64,000 nucleotides of DNA, from contig CAKVCK010000001.1 of the NCBI GenBank assembly GCA_934725575.1, forward strand, positions 1 to 64,000, in the 5' to 3' direction. Of this stretch, positions 36,146 to 45,569 are shown piece by piece; positions within the stretch are counted from its first letter, which is position 1; each line of letters opens with the position of its first letter. Under the pieces are notes generated by a model, which ran no database searches, was not told where the DNA came from, and saw nothing but the letters and a program-made list of their open reading frames with translations. The stretch comes from an uncultured Bacteroidales bacterium (GTDB lineage: Bacteria > Bacteroidota > Bacteroidia > Bacteroidales > UBA932). Position numbers and translations under genes: made by a program.

Positions 36146-36844
36146 ATGTTAAAATTTGACGACATACAAGAACAGATTGACGCTTACATCATGGGCACAA
36201 TGGGTAATGATGAAAAAGCCATCTTTGAAGAACAACTGCTTCAGAATACTGATTTGAAGCATGAAGTTGAAGTGCAGACATCTATCGCAGATGCTGTACA
36301 GGCTGTTCATTTGAAACAGGTTCTCCAAAGTGTTGAAGCCAAACTTGCCGTAACCAAATTATTCTGGAGGAAATTCTATCGATATGTAGGTTTAGCAGCA
36401 TCATTTGTCATTATCTGTGCCTTTAGTTTATCTTACATTCAAACAAACAAGTTCAAAAAATTAGGTGGAACTCTGTATGCTGATGTGGTTATGCCAAAAT
36501 CGCGTGATGTGAATAGTCTTGACAGTCTTCTTTCTGTTGCATATTATCAGATAGGTTCCGGAGAATATGGATTTGCTCAAAATTCATTGGACGAAGCTAA
36601 CAAGCTGATTGCAAAAGAACTAATTATTGAAGCCTTTGATGAAGAGTCAAAGTATCAACATCAACTCATAAGAACAAAACAATACGACACACAGTGGTAT
36701 CAAGCAATATTATTGATGAAACAAGGTAAAGCCAGAAAAGCGAAGGCGATTATAAAGGAAATCGCCAAGTCTGACGGGCCTTACAGCAAAGAAGCCAAAA
36801 CATTAATACAAAATAAGTTTAACGTTAAATCCAAACAACAATGA
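36146..36844 (+). CDS. Anti-sigma factor-like membrane protein (locus B)
   Basis: A 232-aa single-pass protein. The cytoplasmic part has IDAYIMGTMGNDEKAIFEEQ, the same pattern as locus A. The transmembrane helix is near residues 77-95 (YVGLAASFVIICAFSLSYI). The periplasmic part carries short helical repeats (YGFAQNSLDEANKLIA; WYQAILLMKQGKARKAKAI). It should tether the sigma factor to the membrane. The periplasmic domain is a plausible target for the co-encoded proteases, a regulated-proteolysis layout. Its stop overlaps the next start. Confidence 0.75.
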   Translation: MLKFDDIQEQIDAYIMGTMGNDEKAIFEEQLLQNTDLKHEVEVQTSIADAVQAVHLKQVLQSVEAKLAVTKLFWRKFYRYVGLAASFVIICAFSLSYIQTNKFKKLGGTLYADVVMPKSRDVNSLDSLLSVAYYQIGSGEYGFAQNSLDEANKLIAKELIIEAFDEESKYQHQLIRTKQYDTQWYQAILLMKQGKARKAKAIIKEIAKSDGPYSKEAKTLIQNKFNVKSKQQ

Positions 36845-37515
36845 AAAGATTCTTTTTAATTGTGTGCCTTTGCAGTATCACTACTGTATTATTAGCACAA
36901 GAGGAGAAGCCGGTTTCAGACAAGAAAGCCTCTCCTGAACTGACCGCACTTCAAACAGCAGCTGGGCTGGTAAAGTATGGTTATGAGAATCACTCTGCCA
37001 CAGCTTTGATTGAAGCCGCCAAGATCATTTCTGAAACCAAGGTTCAGGATTTAGAGGCAGAAGTAACTCACGGCTCTTCACCGGATGCTCAAGACAAAAC
37101 CTCTTCATTTTCTATGAACCCAACCATACTTCTGGCGGATGCCATAAAATATGCGGGCAAAGACAAGGTGGTTACGGCTTATGCAAAGCAGGTTGAGAAA
37201 TCCATCAACTCTGGAAATACACGAGGTGCTGTCGGAGGGCCAAAATATGCGGAAAGTCGTGTGTATGGTAAAGACTATAACCTCTATCAGGTTAAGTTTT
37301 GGGCCAACGAACTTGCTGAAGTTATTGTAGTCGGTGATGGAGACAACGACCTTGACCTTTATATCTATGATGGCAATGGAAACTTAATTGCCAGCGACAC
37401 CGACTATACAGATCAGTGCGTATGTCGTTGGGTTCCTGCCTGGACAGGTACATTCTCTATCAAGATCGTCAACCGTGGTGCCATCTATAGCAACTATGCT
37501 ATCGCCACAAATTAA
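36841..37515 (+). CDS. Secreted protein with PPC-like C-terminal domain
   Basis: A 224-aa protein with a signal peptide (MKRFFLIVCLCSITTVLLAQ). The first half is helical and unrecognised. The last ~95 residues form a bacterial pre-peptidase C-terminal (PPC)-like beta-sandwich: VIVVGDGDNDLDLYIYDGNG, then ASDTDYTDQCVC and GTFSIKIVNRG. PPC domains usually accompany secreted proteases. Here it is a separate polypeptide among three protease genes, so it may be an accessory, substrate or inhibitor. It overlaps the anti-sigma gene by four bases (ATGA). Confidence 0.7.
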   Translation: MKRFFLIVCLCSITTVLLAQEEKPVSDKKASPELTALQTAAGLVKYGYENHSATALIEAAKIISETKVQDLEAEVTHGSSPDAQDKTSSFSMNPTILLADAIKYAGKDKVVTAYAKQVEKSINSGNTRGAVGGPKYAESRVYGKDYNLYQVKFWANELAEVIVVGDGDNDLDLYIYDGNGNLIASDTDYTDQCVCRWVPAWTGTFSIKIVNRGAIYSNYAIATN

Positions 37516-37589
37516 GGATTAGATCTGACTATTATCGGGGTTGGGCATTATTTTCTATGCTCCAACCCCTTCCATATAACTGAGCCATT

Positions 37590-38759
37590 ATGAGAAAAAC
37601 CGCAGTATTTATTCTTTTCCTATATTTTCTTCCTATTGTCACCTTTGCACAAGGATACAATTCAAAGGGAGGAAGCCATCGTGGGTATCAAACACCTTAC
37701 ACACAACAGGAGCGACAACCGAGTTATTGGTCTGGTTCTGGAATAGCATTAGGAAGCAAAGTACTTGCGACCAATAATCACGTCGTAGATGGTGCCACAC
37801 ACCTTTATGTGTATTTTCCGGAAACAAAGACTAAGTACATCGCAAAAACTATTACCGTTGACTCCACTAATGATCTTGCTCTCGTAAAAATTGTAGATTC
37901 CGATTTCAGGGGATTTCCAGCCATCAAATATGGATTCAAAAAAGACATTGAAGATGTCGGCACAGAAGTATTTGTATTAGGTTATCCACGTGTTGACACA
38001 ATGGGAGAAGAAGTAAAACTTACAACAGGTGTTGTAAGTTCCAGAAGTGGTTTTCAAGGGAATCAATCACAGTATCAGGTATCGGCTGCGGTTCAGCCTG
38101 GGAACAGCGGTGGCCCGCTTTTCAATGACAGCGGAGAGCTCATTGGCATTGTTTCCGCAAAACATACTGATGGCGCAGAGAATGTGAGCTATGCGGTAAA
38201 ACTTAATTACTTAAGCGACCTAATTGCCAAATCAGGTGAAAGCATCAGCCTCTCACGCATAAGCCAGATTTCCAATATGAAGCTAAGTGAGAAATGTAAG
38301 GCTGTTATTCCGTGCACGGTAATGATCCTCGCCGATAACGAACGTGAAGGTCAGAGTCAAAGAGAAACCTCAACCACTTATGGCACAACCGGCAAGTATC
38401 CTATTCGTGTGAATATGCCTGAAGTACAGAATTCAAATGACAATTATATCGGTATAATTGGGATTGAGATAACCGAGGAAGAAACGGTTATGTATATGAC
38501 AACTATAAATCCTACCAATGGAGAACGTTGGTACAATATTAATAAAAGGACCTACATAATTGATAAAAGTTCTGGCAAGAAGTATCTGCTCAAAGCCGTA
38601 GAGAATTGTGAAATTGCGCCTAAGCGTTCTACTCTCCCAGCTGGATGTCAAGCCGACTTCGTCCTCCACTTTCAACCTGTACCTGCATACGCCACCAGCC
38701 TTGATTTCTGCGAACCATCTGAAGATGGTTGGAAGGTTTTAGGAATTCAAATAAGATAG
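37590..38759 (+). CDS. Exported trypsin-like serine protease
   Basis: A 389-aa protein with a signal peptide (MRKTAVFILFLYFLPIVTFA). The S1C/DegP-like protease domain covers residues ~45-220 with the triad His64 (TNNHVVDGA), Asp95 (STNDLALVKI) and Ser173 (QPGNSGGPLF). The C-terminal ~160 residues form an unrecognised beta-rich domain and not a PDZ domain. It is the second protease class in the operon. It could activate, or be activated by, the caspase or the CHAT protein; this is inference. Confidence 0.88.
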   Translation: MRKTAVFILFLYFLPIVTFAQGYNSKGGSHRGYQTPYTQQERQPSYWSGSGIALGSKVLATNNHVVDGATHLYVYFPETKTKYIAKTITVDSTNDLALVKIVDSDFRGFPAIKYGFKKDIEDVGTEVFVLGYPRVDTMGEEVKLTTGVVSSRSGFQGNQSQYQVSAAVQPGNSGGPLFNDSGELIGIVSAKHTDGAENVSYAVKLNYLSDLIAKSGESISLSRISQISNMKLSEKCKAVIPCTVMILADNEREGQSQRETSTTYGTTGKYPIRVNMPEVQNSNDNYIGIIGIEITEEETVMYMTTINPTNGERWYNINKRTYIIDKSSGKKYLLKAVENCEIAPKRSTLPAGCQADFVLHFQPVPAYATSLDFCEPSEDGWKVLGIQIR

Positions 38760-38761
38760 TA

Positions 38762-39274
38762 ATGGAATTGCATATGTATGTAAAGGATAAACTTGTATAT
38801 AGGATAATTCCTCAGTCGAAGCCTGATAATTTTGAAATTAACGACACGATCCCTATCCCAATGGAAAGGGACGACTTCCCTTGCAGCCCACAAAAAAAGG
38901 AAACTGAAGATTGTTTTGAAGAATTAAGGGTCTCTTCTTTTTCGAATTTTCCCTCAAGGAAATCATCACTGTTTGTCCTACCTTATGACCAAACAATCGT
39001 AAACAAATGGTTGAATGATCATTACCATATAGATTATGACTACACATTATGCACATTACGCCTTACAGGCACATTAATATGGTGCGATGAAGACAAGTTT
39101 ACCATTGCAGGGTCTATGCCCTTATTACGAGAAGCATACGCCAATGATTATTGGGAAGGTGCCAGAGACTCTTATGAATCTTTTGACTTACCTGAAGGCT
39201 TGTTTCATGGCGAAGCCACACTGGTAGACAAAGAGGACAAACATTTCTGCGCTCTATTCCCCTCTAAAGTTTAG
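38762..39274 (+). CDS. Unknown protein of locus B
   Basis: A 170-aa protein, start at 38762 (MELHMYVKDKLVY), two bases past the protease stop. There is no signal peptide and no membrane segment, so it is the only likely cytoplasmic product besides the sigma factor. It contains IVNKWLNDHYHIDYDYTLCT and an acidic C-terminal half. I do not recognise a family. The tight spacing argues that it belongs to the operon. Confidence 0.6.
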   Translation: MELHMYVKDKLVYRIIPQSKPDNFEINDTIPIPMERDDFPCSPQKKETEDCFEELRVSSFSNFPSRKSSLFVLPYDQTIVNKWLNDHYHIDYDYTLCTLRLTGTLIWCDEDKFTIAGSMPLLREAYANDYWEGARDSYESFDLPEGLFHGEATLVDKEDKHFCALFPSKV

Positions 39275-39311
39275 ATATTCTGCCTTTACCCACTTACTAA
39301 ACCATATTATA

Positions 39312-42300
39312 ATGAAAAAGATAGCAATAACAGTCACCGCGATTATAGCATATAGTCTCTGTTTGGCACAAACTGCGAATACAATAGATGTTTTGTGCCA
39401 AAACGCCCTTGTGGCTACTGAAAAGGATGATTATGCCTTAACTAAAAAATACTTTGACGCTGTTATTGCCGAATGCCAAAAGAATCCAAATTCTGACCTT
39501 CTACTAAACTTGTCGGAAGATGTATCCGATTATGTTATTCTTAATCAAGCAAGGATTAATCAACAAGATGCTAAGGCTACCGCATCACAGCTGATTCAAT
39601 TGCAGTTACAATGCCTTAATTTTTGCGCCAACAATGGCTTCTTCCAATCAAGTGAAGAATATGTCAACGCGATTCATACAGCGTTAGTCGGTATAGGAGA
39701 CACATTAGCCGATGCTGGATTGATGAATGATGCGGAGGATTGTCTGAAAGCCGGGTTAAACGTATTCCCGCAAATGAAAATCTTTACAGAAGAATACCCT
39801 TTAGGTTATGAACGCCTCGCATATTTCTACTCTAAGTATCAAAAAGAATATGACAAAGAACTAAGCTTTCAGTATGAGGGATTCAAGGCAGCCGCCTCGT
39901 TATATGGAGTTGACAGTAAATTATGCAAACAGATTTTCGGTCGTATGTGTACGTCATACTGCTCTGATTTAGCCTATTTATCATTCGAGGGTACACAAGG
40001 ATCCAAGTACGGCTCATTTGATGTCAGGATAATTCCATACGATGACTTGATCAACATTATCGGTCTTTGGGTTCAATATAAGAACGAGATTTGTGGGCAA
40101 TATGGGGAAAAGATAAGCGAGACGCTTTTCCCCGACAATATCCCTAACATCTATGGCGATGGAATGATGCCGTTTGACTCCTCATTATGGGACATTTATG
40201 GTAAGACATTAGCAGCCATCCATTTTGGCAGAATGGACGACTACGAAAGGAATGTTAGTCAGTTCCTTAATGAAATCACCGACATTTCTAAATTGAACAC
40301 ATATTCAGAAGGCATTGTAACATCATTGCGAAACCATAATTATGTTAATTATGCTATCCGTCTATATGATACTTTAGAACAAAAGGCTATTGGTCATCAA
40401 GGTGCATTAGAACTTATTAGATCAGCAGCAGGCAGAACTGCATTTGCCTATGGATTTTTTGACAAAGCCTGGTCTTATGTCAAAGAATCAGATGCGGTAA
40501 GAAATCCAAAGACATATTTGAACAAGAGAGTTTACTTTGATGATATTATGCTTATGGCTGCATTATATGCAAGTAAGCGGGAGTACACCAAAGAGAACGA
40601 GATTCTAACACAGGCCTTAAAACAATCTGATTCACTTGGGAATGTAATTTCGGATAATACTTTACGGATTCTATACAATAATTTGTCTGTGTCATATAAT
40701 CATCTTGGGAACTACGAGGAATCTGTTATTGCTTTACGTAAGGCCATTGAAATCGCAAAGAGGATAATGATAAGCAATAATGAGAATATCGATGATCCGA
40801 AATGCGTTCTTTGGCCTGCAATAGAATACGGGAATCTTGCTGATCACAATTATAAGCAAGGAAATTTCGATGAAGCAGAAAGACTTTACAAGAACTGCAT
40901 ACTTCACTATGAATCCAACGATACAAAAAGCAACAGAATAGGTTACGTGCTAGATGGATTAATGGCCATCGCCGAAGCACGACATGATATTATATCCTTA
41001 AAAGAATTGTCGGAAAAATTATACTCTACGCAATTCAGGCAATACCTTGTGCAATCTTTTGGTATGACAAAAGTCCAGCGAACAGATTTCTGGAATAAGA
41101 TGAATACTCACCCCTTGGAGGTCATTGCACAGTTTGCTCTCAATAATGATACTTTCTCAGATGTCGCTTATGACGTTTCTCTGCTCCAAAAGGGTTTCCT
41201 TTTGAAGTATGAACAAATTATCGATAATAATATCGTCAATAGTGACGATAGCCAACTTAAGGCTTCATATTATGAATTCAAGAAGGCTGAAAGCAATGGC
41301 GATAAACCACGTTATGCTCTTGAAGAGAAGGTTATGTATCTTTATTCTAAGCATCCCGAGTTTATCAGAGAGGCGAACTTCACAACTTGGCAAGAAGTGA
41401 GAGCAAACCTCGATAAAGGAGACGTAGCAATAGAATTTGTCAAATGCTGTTCAGATGGGAAGAATGCTTCTTATGCGGCTATTATCATTCGTCCCGAGTG
41501 GAGTTTCCCTTACACTGTAAAACTTGCTTCAGAGAATGAAATGAATGCAATGTTCTCAAAGGGTCCAAGAGCTTACTATGACAATGATAAACTCTATTCA
41601 ATGACTTGGGGACAACTCGAACCTCATTTGAAAGGCGCAAAAAGGATTTTTTTCTCTCCGGATGGCGTCTTATCTCAAATGAATATCGAGATTCTCAAAA
41701 ATTCCAAGGGCAAGACAATCTATGATGTATTTGATATGCATAGAGTTTCCTCAACTGCCGATTTGAGTGTGACGGATCTGGCTTCGTACGAAACCGCCAC
41801 TCTTTACGGAGGACTCAACTATGATTTGGATACCAAATCAATGCAATCAATAAGTCGTAGCTACAATAATCAATGCAAGATCACAGATCAAACAACGTAC
41901 GATATTGGAAACTATAGCAGAAAAGGATGGAGTTACCTTCCTGGTACCAAGACAGAGGTAGAGCATATCCAGTCTCTCCTTGACAAAGGAATGGTAAACA
42001 ATACCATTTTCACCGCAGACTCTGGAACAGAAGAATCCTTCAAGGCTCAATCCGGACATAGTGCCCAAATAATTCACATTGCCACACATGGATTTTATCT
42101 GAGTGAAAGACAGGCAGAAAAGATAGACAATGATATTTTCACACATAACGATACAGATTCTCACTCATATCCACTGCGAAGAAGCGGATTGCTAATGTCA
42201 GGGGGACAACATATATGGATGGGAGAAGAAATTCCCGAAGGGATAGATGATGGCGTTCTAACAGCAGAAGAAATTGCCGGCTTGAATCTTTCCAACACGA

Positions 42301-42578
42301 ATCTGCTGGTACTGTCAGCCTGTCAGACAGGCGTAGGAGAAATAGGAAGTGAGGGTGTTTATGGTTTGCAGAGAGGATTCAAAATAGCGGGAGTCGGAAC
42401 GATAATTATGAGCCTTTGGGAAGTCGATGACCAAGCGACATCCTTGATGATGCAGACATTCTATCGTAATCTCATTAAAGGTAAAAGCAAGCGGGAGTCT
42501 TTCGCCATCGCACAATCAGAAGTGCGAAAGAAGTATGATGACCCTAAATATTGGGCGGCATTTATAATGTTGGATTAG
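39312..42578 (+). CDS. Exported TPR-CHAT protease
   Basis: A 1088-aa protein with a signal peptide (MKKIAITVTAIIAYSLCLAQ). Residues ~30-640 are helical, with TPR-like repeats (for example NNLSVSYNHLGNYEESVIAL and NLADHNYKQGNFDEAERLY). The C-terminal ~370 residues are a CHAT (caspase-HetF-associated with TPRs) domain: His926 in HIATHGFYLS and Cys1004 in LSACQTGVGE form the dyad. The end SLWEVDDQATS...YWAAFIMLD is typical. It closes the locus B operon. CHAT proteases elsewhere act in cell-death and phage-defence pathways in the cytoplasm; the signal peptide makes this one stand out. Confidence 0.92.
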   Translation: MKKIAITVTAIIAYSLCLAQTANTIDVLCQNALVATEKDDYALTKKYFDAVIAECQKNPNSDLLLNLSEDVSDYVILNQARINQQDAKATASQLIQLQLQCLNFCANNGFFQSSEEYVNAIHTALVGIGDTLADAGLMNDAEDCLKAGLNVFPQMKIFTEEYPLGYERLAYFYSKYQKEYDKELSFQYEGFKAAASLYGVDSKLCKQIFGRMCTSYCSDLAYLSFEGTQGSKYGSFDVRIIPYDDLINIIGLWVQYKNEICGQYGEKISETLFPDNIPNIYGDGMMPFDSSLWDIYGKTLAAIHFGRMDDYERNVSQFLNEITDISKLNTYSEGIVTSLRNHNYVNYAIRLYDTLEQKAIGHQGALELIRSAAGRTAFAYGFFDKAWSYVKESDAVRNPKTYLNKRVYFDDIMLMAALYASKREYTKENEILTQALKQSDSLGNVISDNTLRILYNNLSVSYNHLGNYEESVIALRKAIEIAKRIMISNNENIDDPKCVLWPAIEYGNLADHNYKQGNFDEAERLYKNCILHYESNDTKSNRIGYVLDGLMAIAEARHDIISLKELSEKLYSTQFRQYLVQSFGMTKVQRTDFWNKMNTHPLEVIAQFALNNDTFSDVAYDVSLLQKGFLLKYEQIIDNNIVNSDDSQLKASYYEFKKAESNGDKPRYALEEKVMYLYSKHPEFIREANFTTWQEVRANLDKGDVAIEFVKCCSDGKNASYAAIIIRPEWSFPYTVKLASENEMNAMFSKGPRAYYDNDKLYSMTWGQLEPHLKGAKRIFFSPDGVLSQMNIEILKNSKGKTIYDVFDMHRVSSTADLSVTDLASYETATLYGGLNYDLDTKSMQSISRSYNNQCKITDQTTYDIGNYSRKGWSYLPGTKTEVEHIQSLLDKGMVNNTIFTADSGTEESFKAQSGHSAQIIHIATHGFYLSERQAEKIDNDIFTHNDTDSHSYPLRRSGLLMSGGQHIWMGEEIPEGIDDGVLTAEEIAGLNLSNTNLLVLSACQTGVGEIGSEGVYGLQRGFKIAGVGTIIMSLWEVDDQATSLMMQTFYRNLIKGKSKRESFAIAQSEVRKKYDDPKYWAAFIMLD

Positions 42579-42636
42579 CATCCTCCAGCATTTTATTGTT
42601 TGAAAATATGTTTGAAAATATGTTGATTAAAACTTA

Positions 42637-42663
42637 ATAAGGTCGCTTTAAAAGCGACCTTAT
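42637..42663 (+). terminator. Hairpin after the locus B operon
   Basis: ATAAGGTCGCTTT and AAAGCGACCTTAT form a long near-perfect stem (42637-42649/42651-42663). There is no long T-run. It lies 58 bp past the stop. The rest of the gap up to 43232 is AT-rich and contains only a GGCCTATA/TATAGGCC hairpin (42903-42923) and two short near-repeats. Confidence 0.6.
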
Positions 42664-43232
42664 AGCAATGTTAGATCAGTATTGCCAGACTGGAAAGGTT
42701 ACCCCTTTCATCATCTTTTCTTTGTCTCTTCCGCAAGGGCAGAAGCATAATTTTCATATACATCTTTAACGACAAAAGAAAATTCACCATTGTGTCATAA
42801 AGATAAATTCTGCCCTAAAAAAAGACAGAATCATAATGAAAATAAAAAATACTTTAATTTTTTCATAATTTTATAATCTTAAAATTAAAGAAAACCAAGT
42901 ATGGCCTATAAACACTATAGGCCTAAATCTTTATTCATCATTACTGATGATTATCTGCGTAAATATACGCATTTTCCCGGCATAATTAAAAGTTAATCGC
43001 CCATAATATACATAATAACACAATAACTTACCGCCAAATATTATGTGGATTAGAACCGGTCATATTAAGTCAAACCGACATCCTACTTTCATAAAGCGAT
43101 TGCAACCGGCATCAAACTTATACCGATTGCAATCTTTTTGTATTGGGACATACTTTCCCGTATGCTCAAGATGTATCAAAAGATCAATGTAATCTAATGG
43201 TAGAGGATCACAATGATGAGTACACTCAAGAT

Positions 43233-45176
43233 TTATTTCAAAGAGGTAAGAACTCTTGAAATCATAGCCCTTCTTGATATACACTTTTGCACCTTTTTGT
43301 GTAGGTTATACAAATACCCACCCAACGCTGCAAGATCTATAATAGCAGGAATAATCCATTCCCACACAGTGGATAAATCAAAAATCTTATACTCTGCAAA
43401 TATGATAACACCTATAAGTGCAATAAAAAACAACCAATATAGAATATTAAGACTTACATAAGAGCACTTGATTTTTCTAACAATTTTCTTGTGACCATGA
43501 TGTCGTTTCTCTCGTTTCAATTTATGATTCTCTCTTAGAATTGCATTTTTCTCCTCACGTTCTTTTTCAAGAATCTCCCTTGTTTTCTTGGCGTCACGTT
43601 CATTCTCTTCTGCCAATAATGCAGATTTCTTCATTTTGTACTGCGCTGTTATATATGCTTCAGTATTATCATATGAAATGAAATCAAGAACCTCAGAAAG
43701 ATTTGTCGAATCATACAACTCTATTCCCTTCGGTATAGTTCTAATGTTAGCATACAGTTCTTGCTTGACCTCATCTGCAAGGTTTCTCTTCTTTATATCG
43801 TCAAAACGCTTTTTTATCACCGCACAAACGTCTTCGCTCAAGGATGCTTGCGAGCGCGCAACAATATCCAAAGATAAAGGAATGCGAGTATTAGCAAAGG
43901 ACTTGTTGAGTTTATACCAGAAACGGGAAATCAACCAATCAATGTCAGTGGCGAGTGGCACAGCATTGCCATTACCACTTGCTTGATCATACGAAATTCT
44001 ACGCCCTATTTGACTGTTAGACAAGAATATATACCGACAGTTCTCAAAACTGGTCTTAGAAATACCACCACGTAGGCCATTAATAATCGTTAATACCTTC
44101 GTGTAATAGTCAATCTTTGCTTCTGCGTTATCATGATTTGAAGATGAATACTCCTCAATGTATTTTTCGTATTCTTCCTTTCCGAAAGTGACATATCGAG
44201 CGTCTACAGATAAAGAAGAATAATCATTCGTATCAATGGTTATATTTGATTTCTTAACCTCAGACAAAACTACAGCTTTATGTGTCTCAACATCAAATTC
44301 GTCTTTTGATTCATGAACAATTTTCAACAGCGCTTCCTTTGATGGATCTGGAGCTTGTTTCTTCTCTACAAGTGTTTTTGCGGTATTAATTACACGATCA
44401 AATGAATTCTTTGTCTCTGGAAGACATTTCAATTCTATGACTGGCTTATCCTTGTATGGCTTGTTAATTTCATCAACAAGCAACTTGAACTCGTCAAAAA
44501 TTTTCTTGTAGTATGGATCATTATACCCCGCACAATCGAAGAGGAATTCAGTATCAAGGAAAATGCTCAATTTACAATTCTTCGGCCAACTACCTACATT
44601 ATTTGAATTGTCAAAATACTGCAACCCATAATAGCTAATTAGACCAGCAGCAAATCTTTCAAAATATGAACGGAACTCTTTTTCGTGTTTCTTTGATATG
44701 ATATAAGCAGAAAAATATGGTGCAAGCCGCTCATCTGCAAAATCATCAATAATAAATTCAGCAAACTGGCTAACGATAAATTCCTCATCAATATTTAGAG
44801 CGGAATCTTTCTTCAATGTTCCTGAAAGGAATGATTTAAGGCCAGAGAGGATAATGTCATAGGCATTCAATAGTTCATCAATTTTTGATGAAATGTCATC
44901 CTGAGGTAGTGATTTAACAACGTATGTGCCATTAGATTTAGAAACGACATCCTTAAGTCTATTCTTCAAAACACCTTTAATAATGCTCACAGGTATACTT
45001 AGCGAATATAAATCATTAAGGTAACTTTGAATAATTTCAGGTGTTATTTCTGCTTCTTTCTTTATAGAGATCGCTGCTTTTGTAAAGTCAGCAATGACAT
45101 CATAGGCATCTCTATTATCTTCTTTATATGCGCCAAAAACAGAAATGGCCGCTATTTGCTCATTATGAGGCATCAT
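43233..45176 (-). CDS. 647-aa orphan, possible PIN-like domain with C-terminal membrane anchor
   Basis: An AT-rich single gene. The N-terminal ~170 residues are helical. Around residues 205-260 is CKLSIFLDTEFLFDCAG; later come RYIFLSNSQIGRR and LATDIDWLISRFWYKLN. This spread of an LDT-type acidic strand and later TD motifs resembles PIN-like nucleases, but I hold that loosely. A coiled-coil-like, highly charged stretch (ENERDAKKTREILEKEREEK) leads to a basic segment and two transmembrane helices (LNILYWLFFIALIGVIIFA; IIPAIIDLAALGGYLY). Membrane-anchored orphan of defence-gene character; function unknown. Confidence 0.6.
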   Translation of the reverse strand: MMPHNEQIAAISVFGAYKEDNRDAYDVIADFTKAAISIKKEAEITPEIIQSYLNDLYSLSIPVSIIKGVLKNRLKDVVSKSNGTYVVKSLPQDDISSKIDELLNAYDIILSGLKSFLSGTLKKDSALNIDEEFIVSQFAEFIIDDFADERLAPYFSAYIISKKHEKEFRSYFERFAAGLISYYGLQYFDNSNNVGSWPKNCKLSIFLDTEFLFDCAGYNDPYYKKIFDEFKLLVDEINKPYKDKPVIELKCLPETKNSFDRVINTAKTLVEKKQAPDPSKEALLKIVHESKDEFDVETHKAVVLSEVKKSNITIDTNDYSSLSVDARYVTFGKEEYEKYIEEYSSSNHDNAEAKIDYYTKVLTIINGLRGGISKTSFENCRYIFLSNSQIGRRISYDQASGNGNAVPLATDIDWLISRFWYKLNKSFANTRIPLSLDIVARSQASLSEDVCAVIKKRFDDIKKRNLADEVKQELYANIRTIPKGIELYDSTNLSEVLDFISYDNTEAYITAQYKMKKSALLAEENERDAKKTREILEKEREEKNAILRENHKLKREKRHHGHKKIVRKIKCSYVSLNILYWLFFIALIGVIIFAEYKIFDLSTVWEWIIPAIIDLAALGGYLYNLHKKVQKCISRRAMISRVLTSLK

Positions 45177-45317
45177 TCTAATCTAAAAAGTTATTTTTTA
45201 AAAAAATTGTTATACATTCATAAATAATTGATTATTAGCTATTTTTAGATTCCGATTTATTTATAACTTCATAATTATAAAAGCAGTTAAGTTATATAAA
45301 TACATTCAACCAACCTC

Positions 45318-45490
45318 ACTGATAATCGGTGGCAAGTTATAGAAAAAATCATAAACACGCAAGAAAGGAAAAGAGAACATCTAGAAAATCCTCTCCGCAA
45401 GATAATAGACACCATACTTTACAGATGCCAGTGGTGTATGCTACCTTAGGACTTCGCCCCATAACAGACTTTGTGCTACTTCGTAAGTAG
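45318..45490 (+). pseudogene. Eroded IS5-like transposase fragment
   Basis: The plus strand reads TDNRWQVIEKIINTQERKRE, then NPLRKIIDTILYRCQWCMLP, a stop, DFAP, another stop and QTLCYFVSR. This matches the start of IS5/IS4-type DDE transposases (TDxQWxxIExxx...CQWRxLPxDFPPWxxVYxYF). Two in-frame stops and the missing DDE part mark it as dead. It lies just upstream of the JAB-E2-E1 operon. Confidence 0.7.
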
Positions 45491-45569
45491 AAGATCGGAA
45501 GAACGATCATCAAGGCTACAGCCAAATTATTCGAAAAATAGAGGAACTGACTAGTTACCTTCCACAAAA

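Noticed and set aside
43160..43225. Possible tRNA (word resembling a D-arm, TAATGGTAGAGGA)
   Set aside because: No acceptor stem, anticodon arm or T-loop can be drawn around it. I found no tRNA or rRNA gene in the window.
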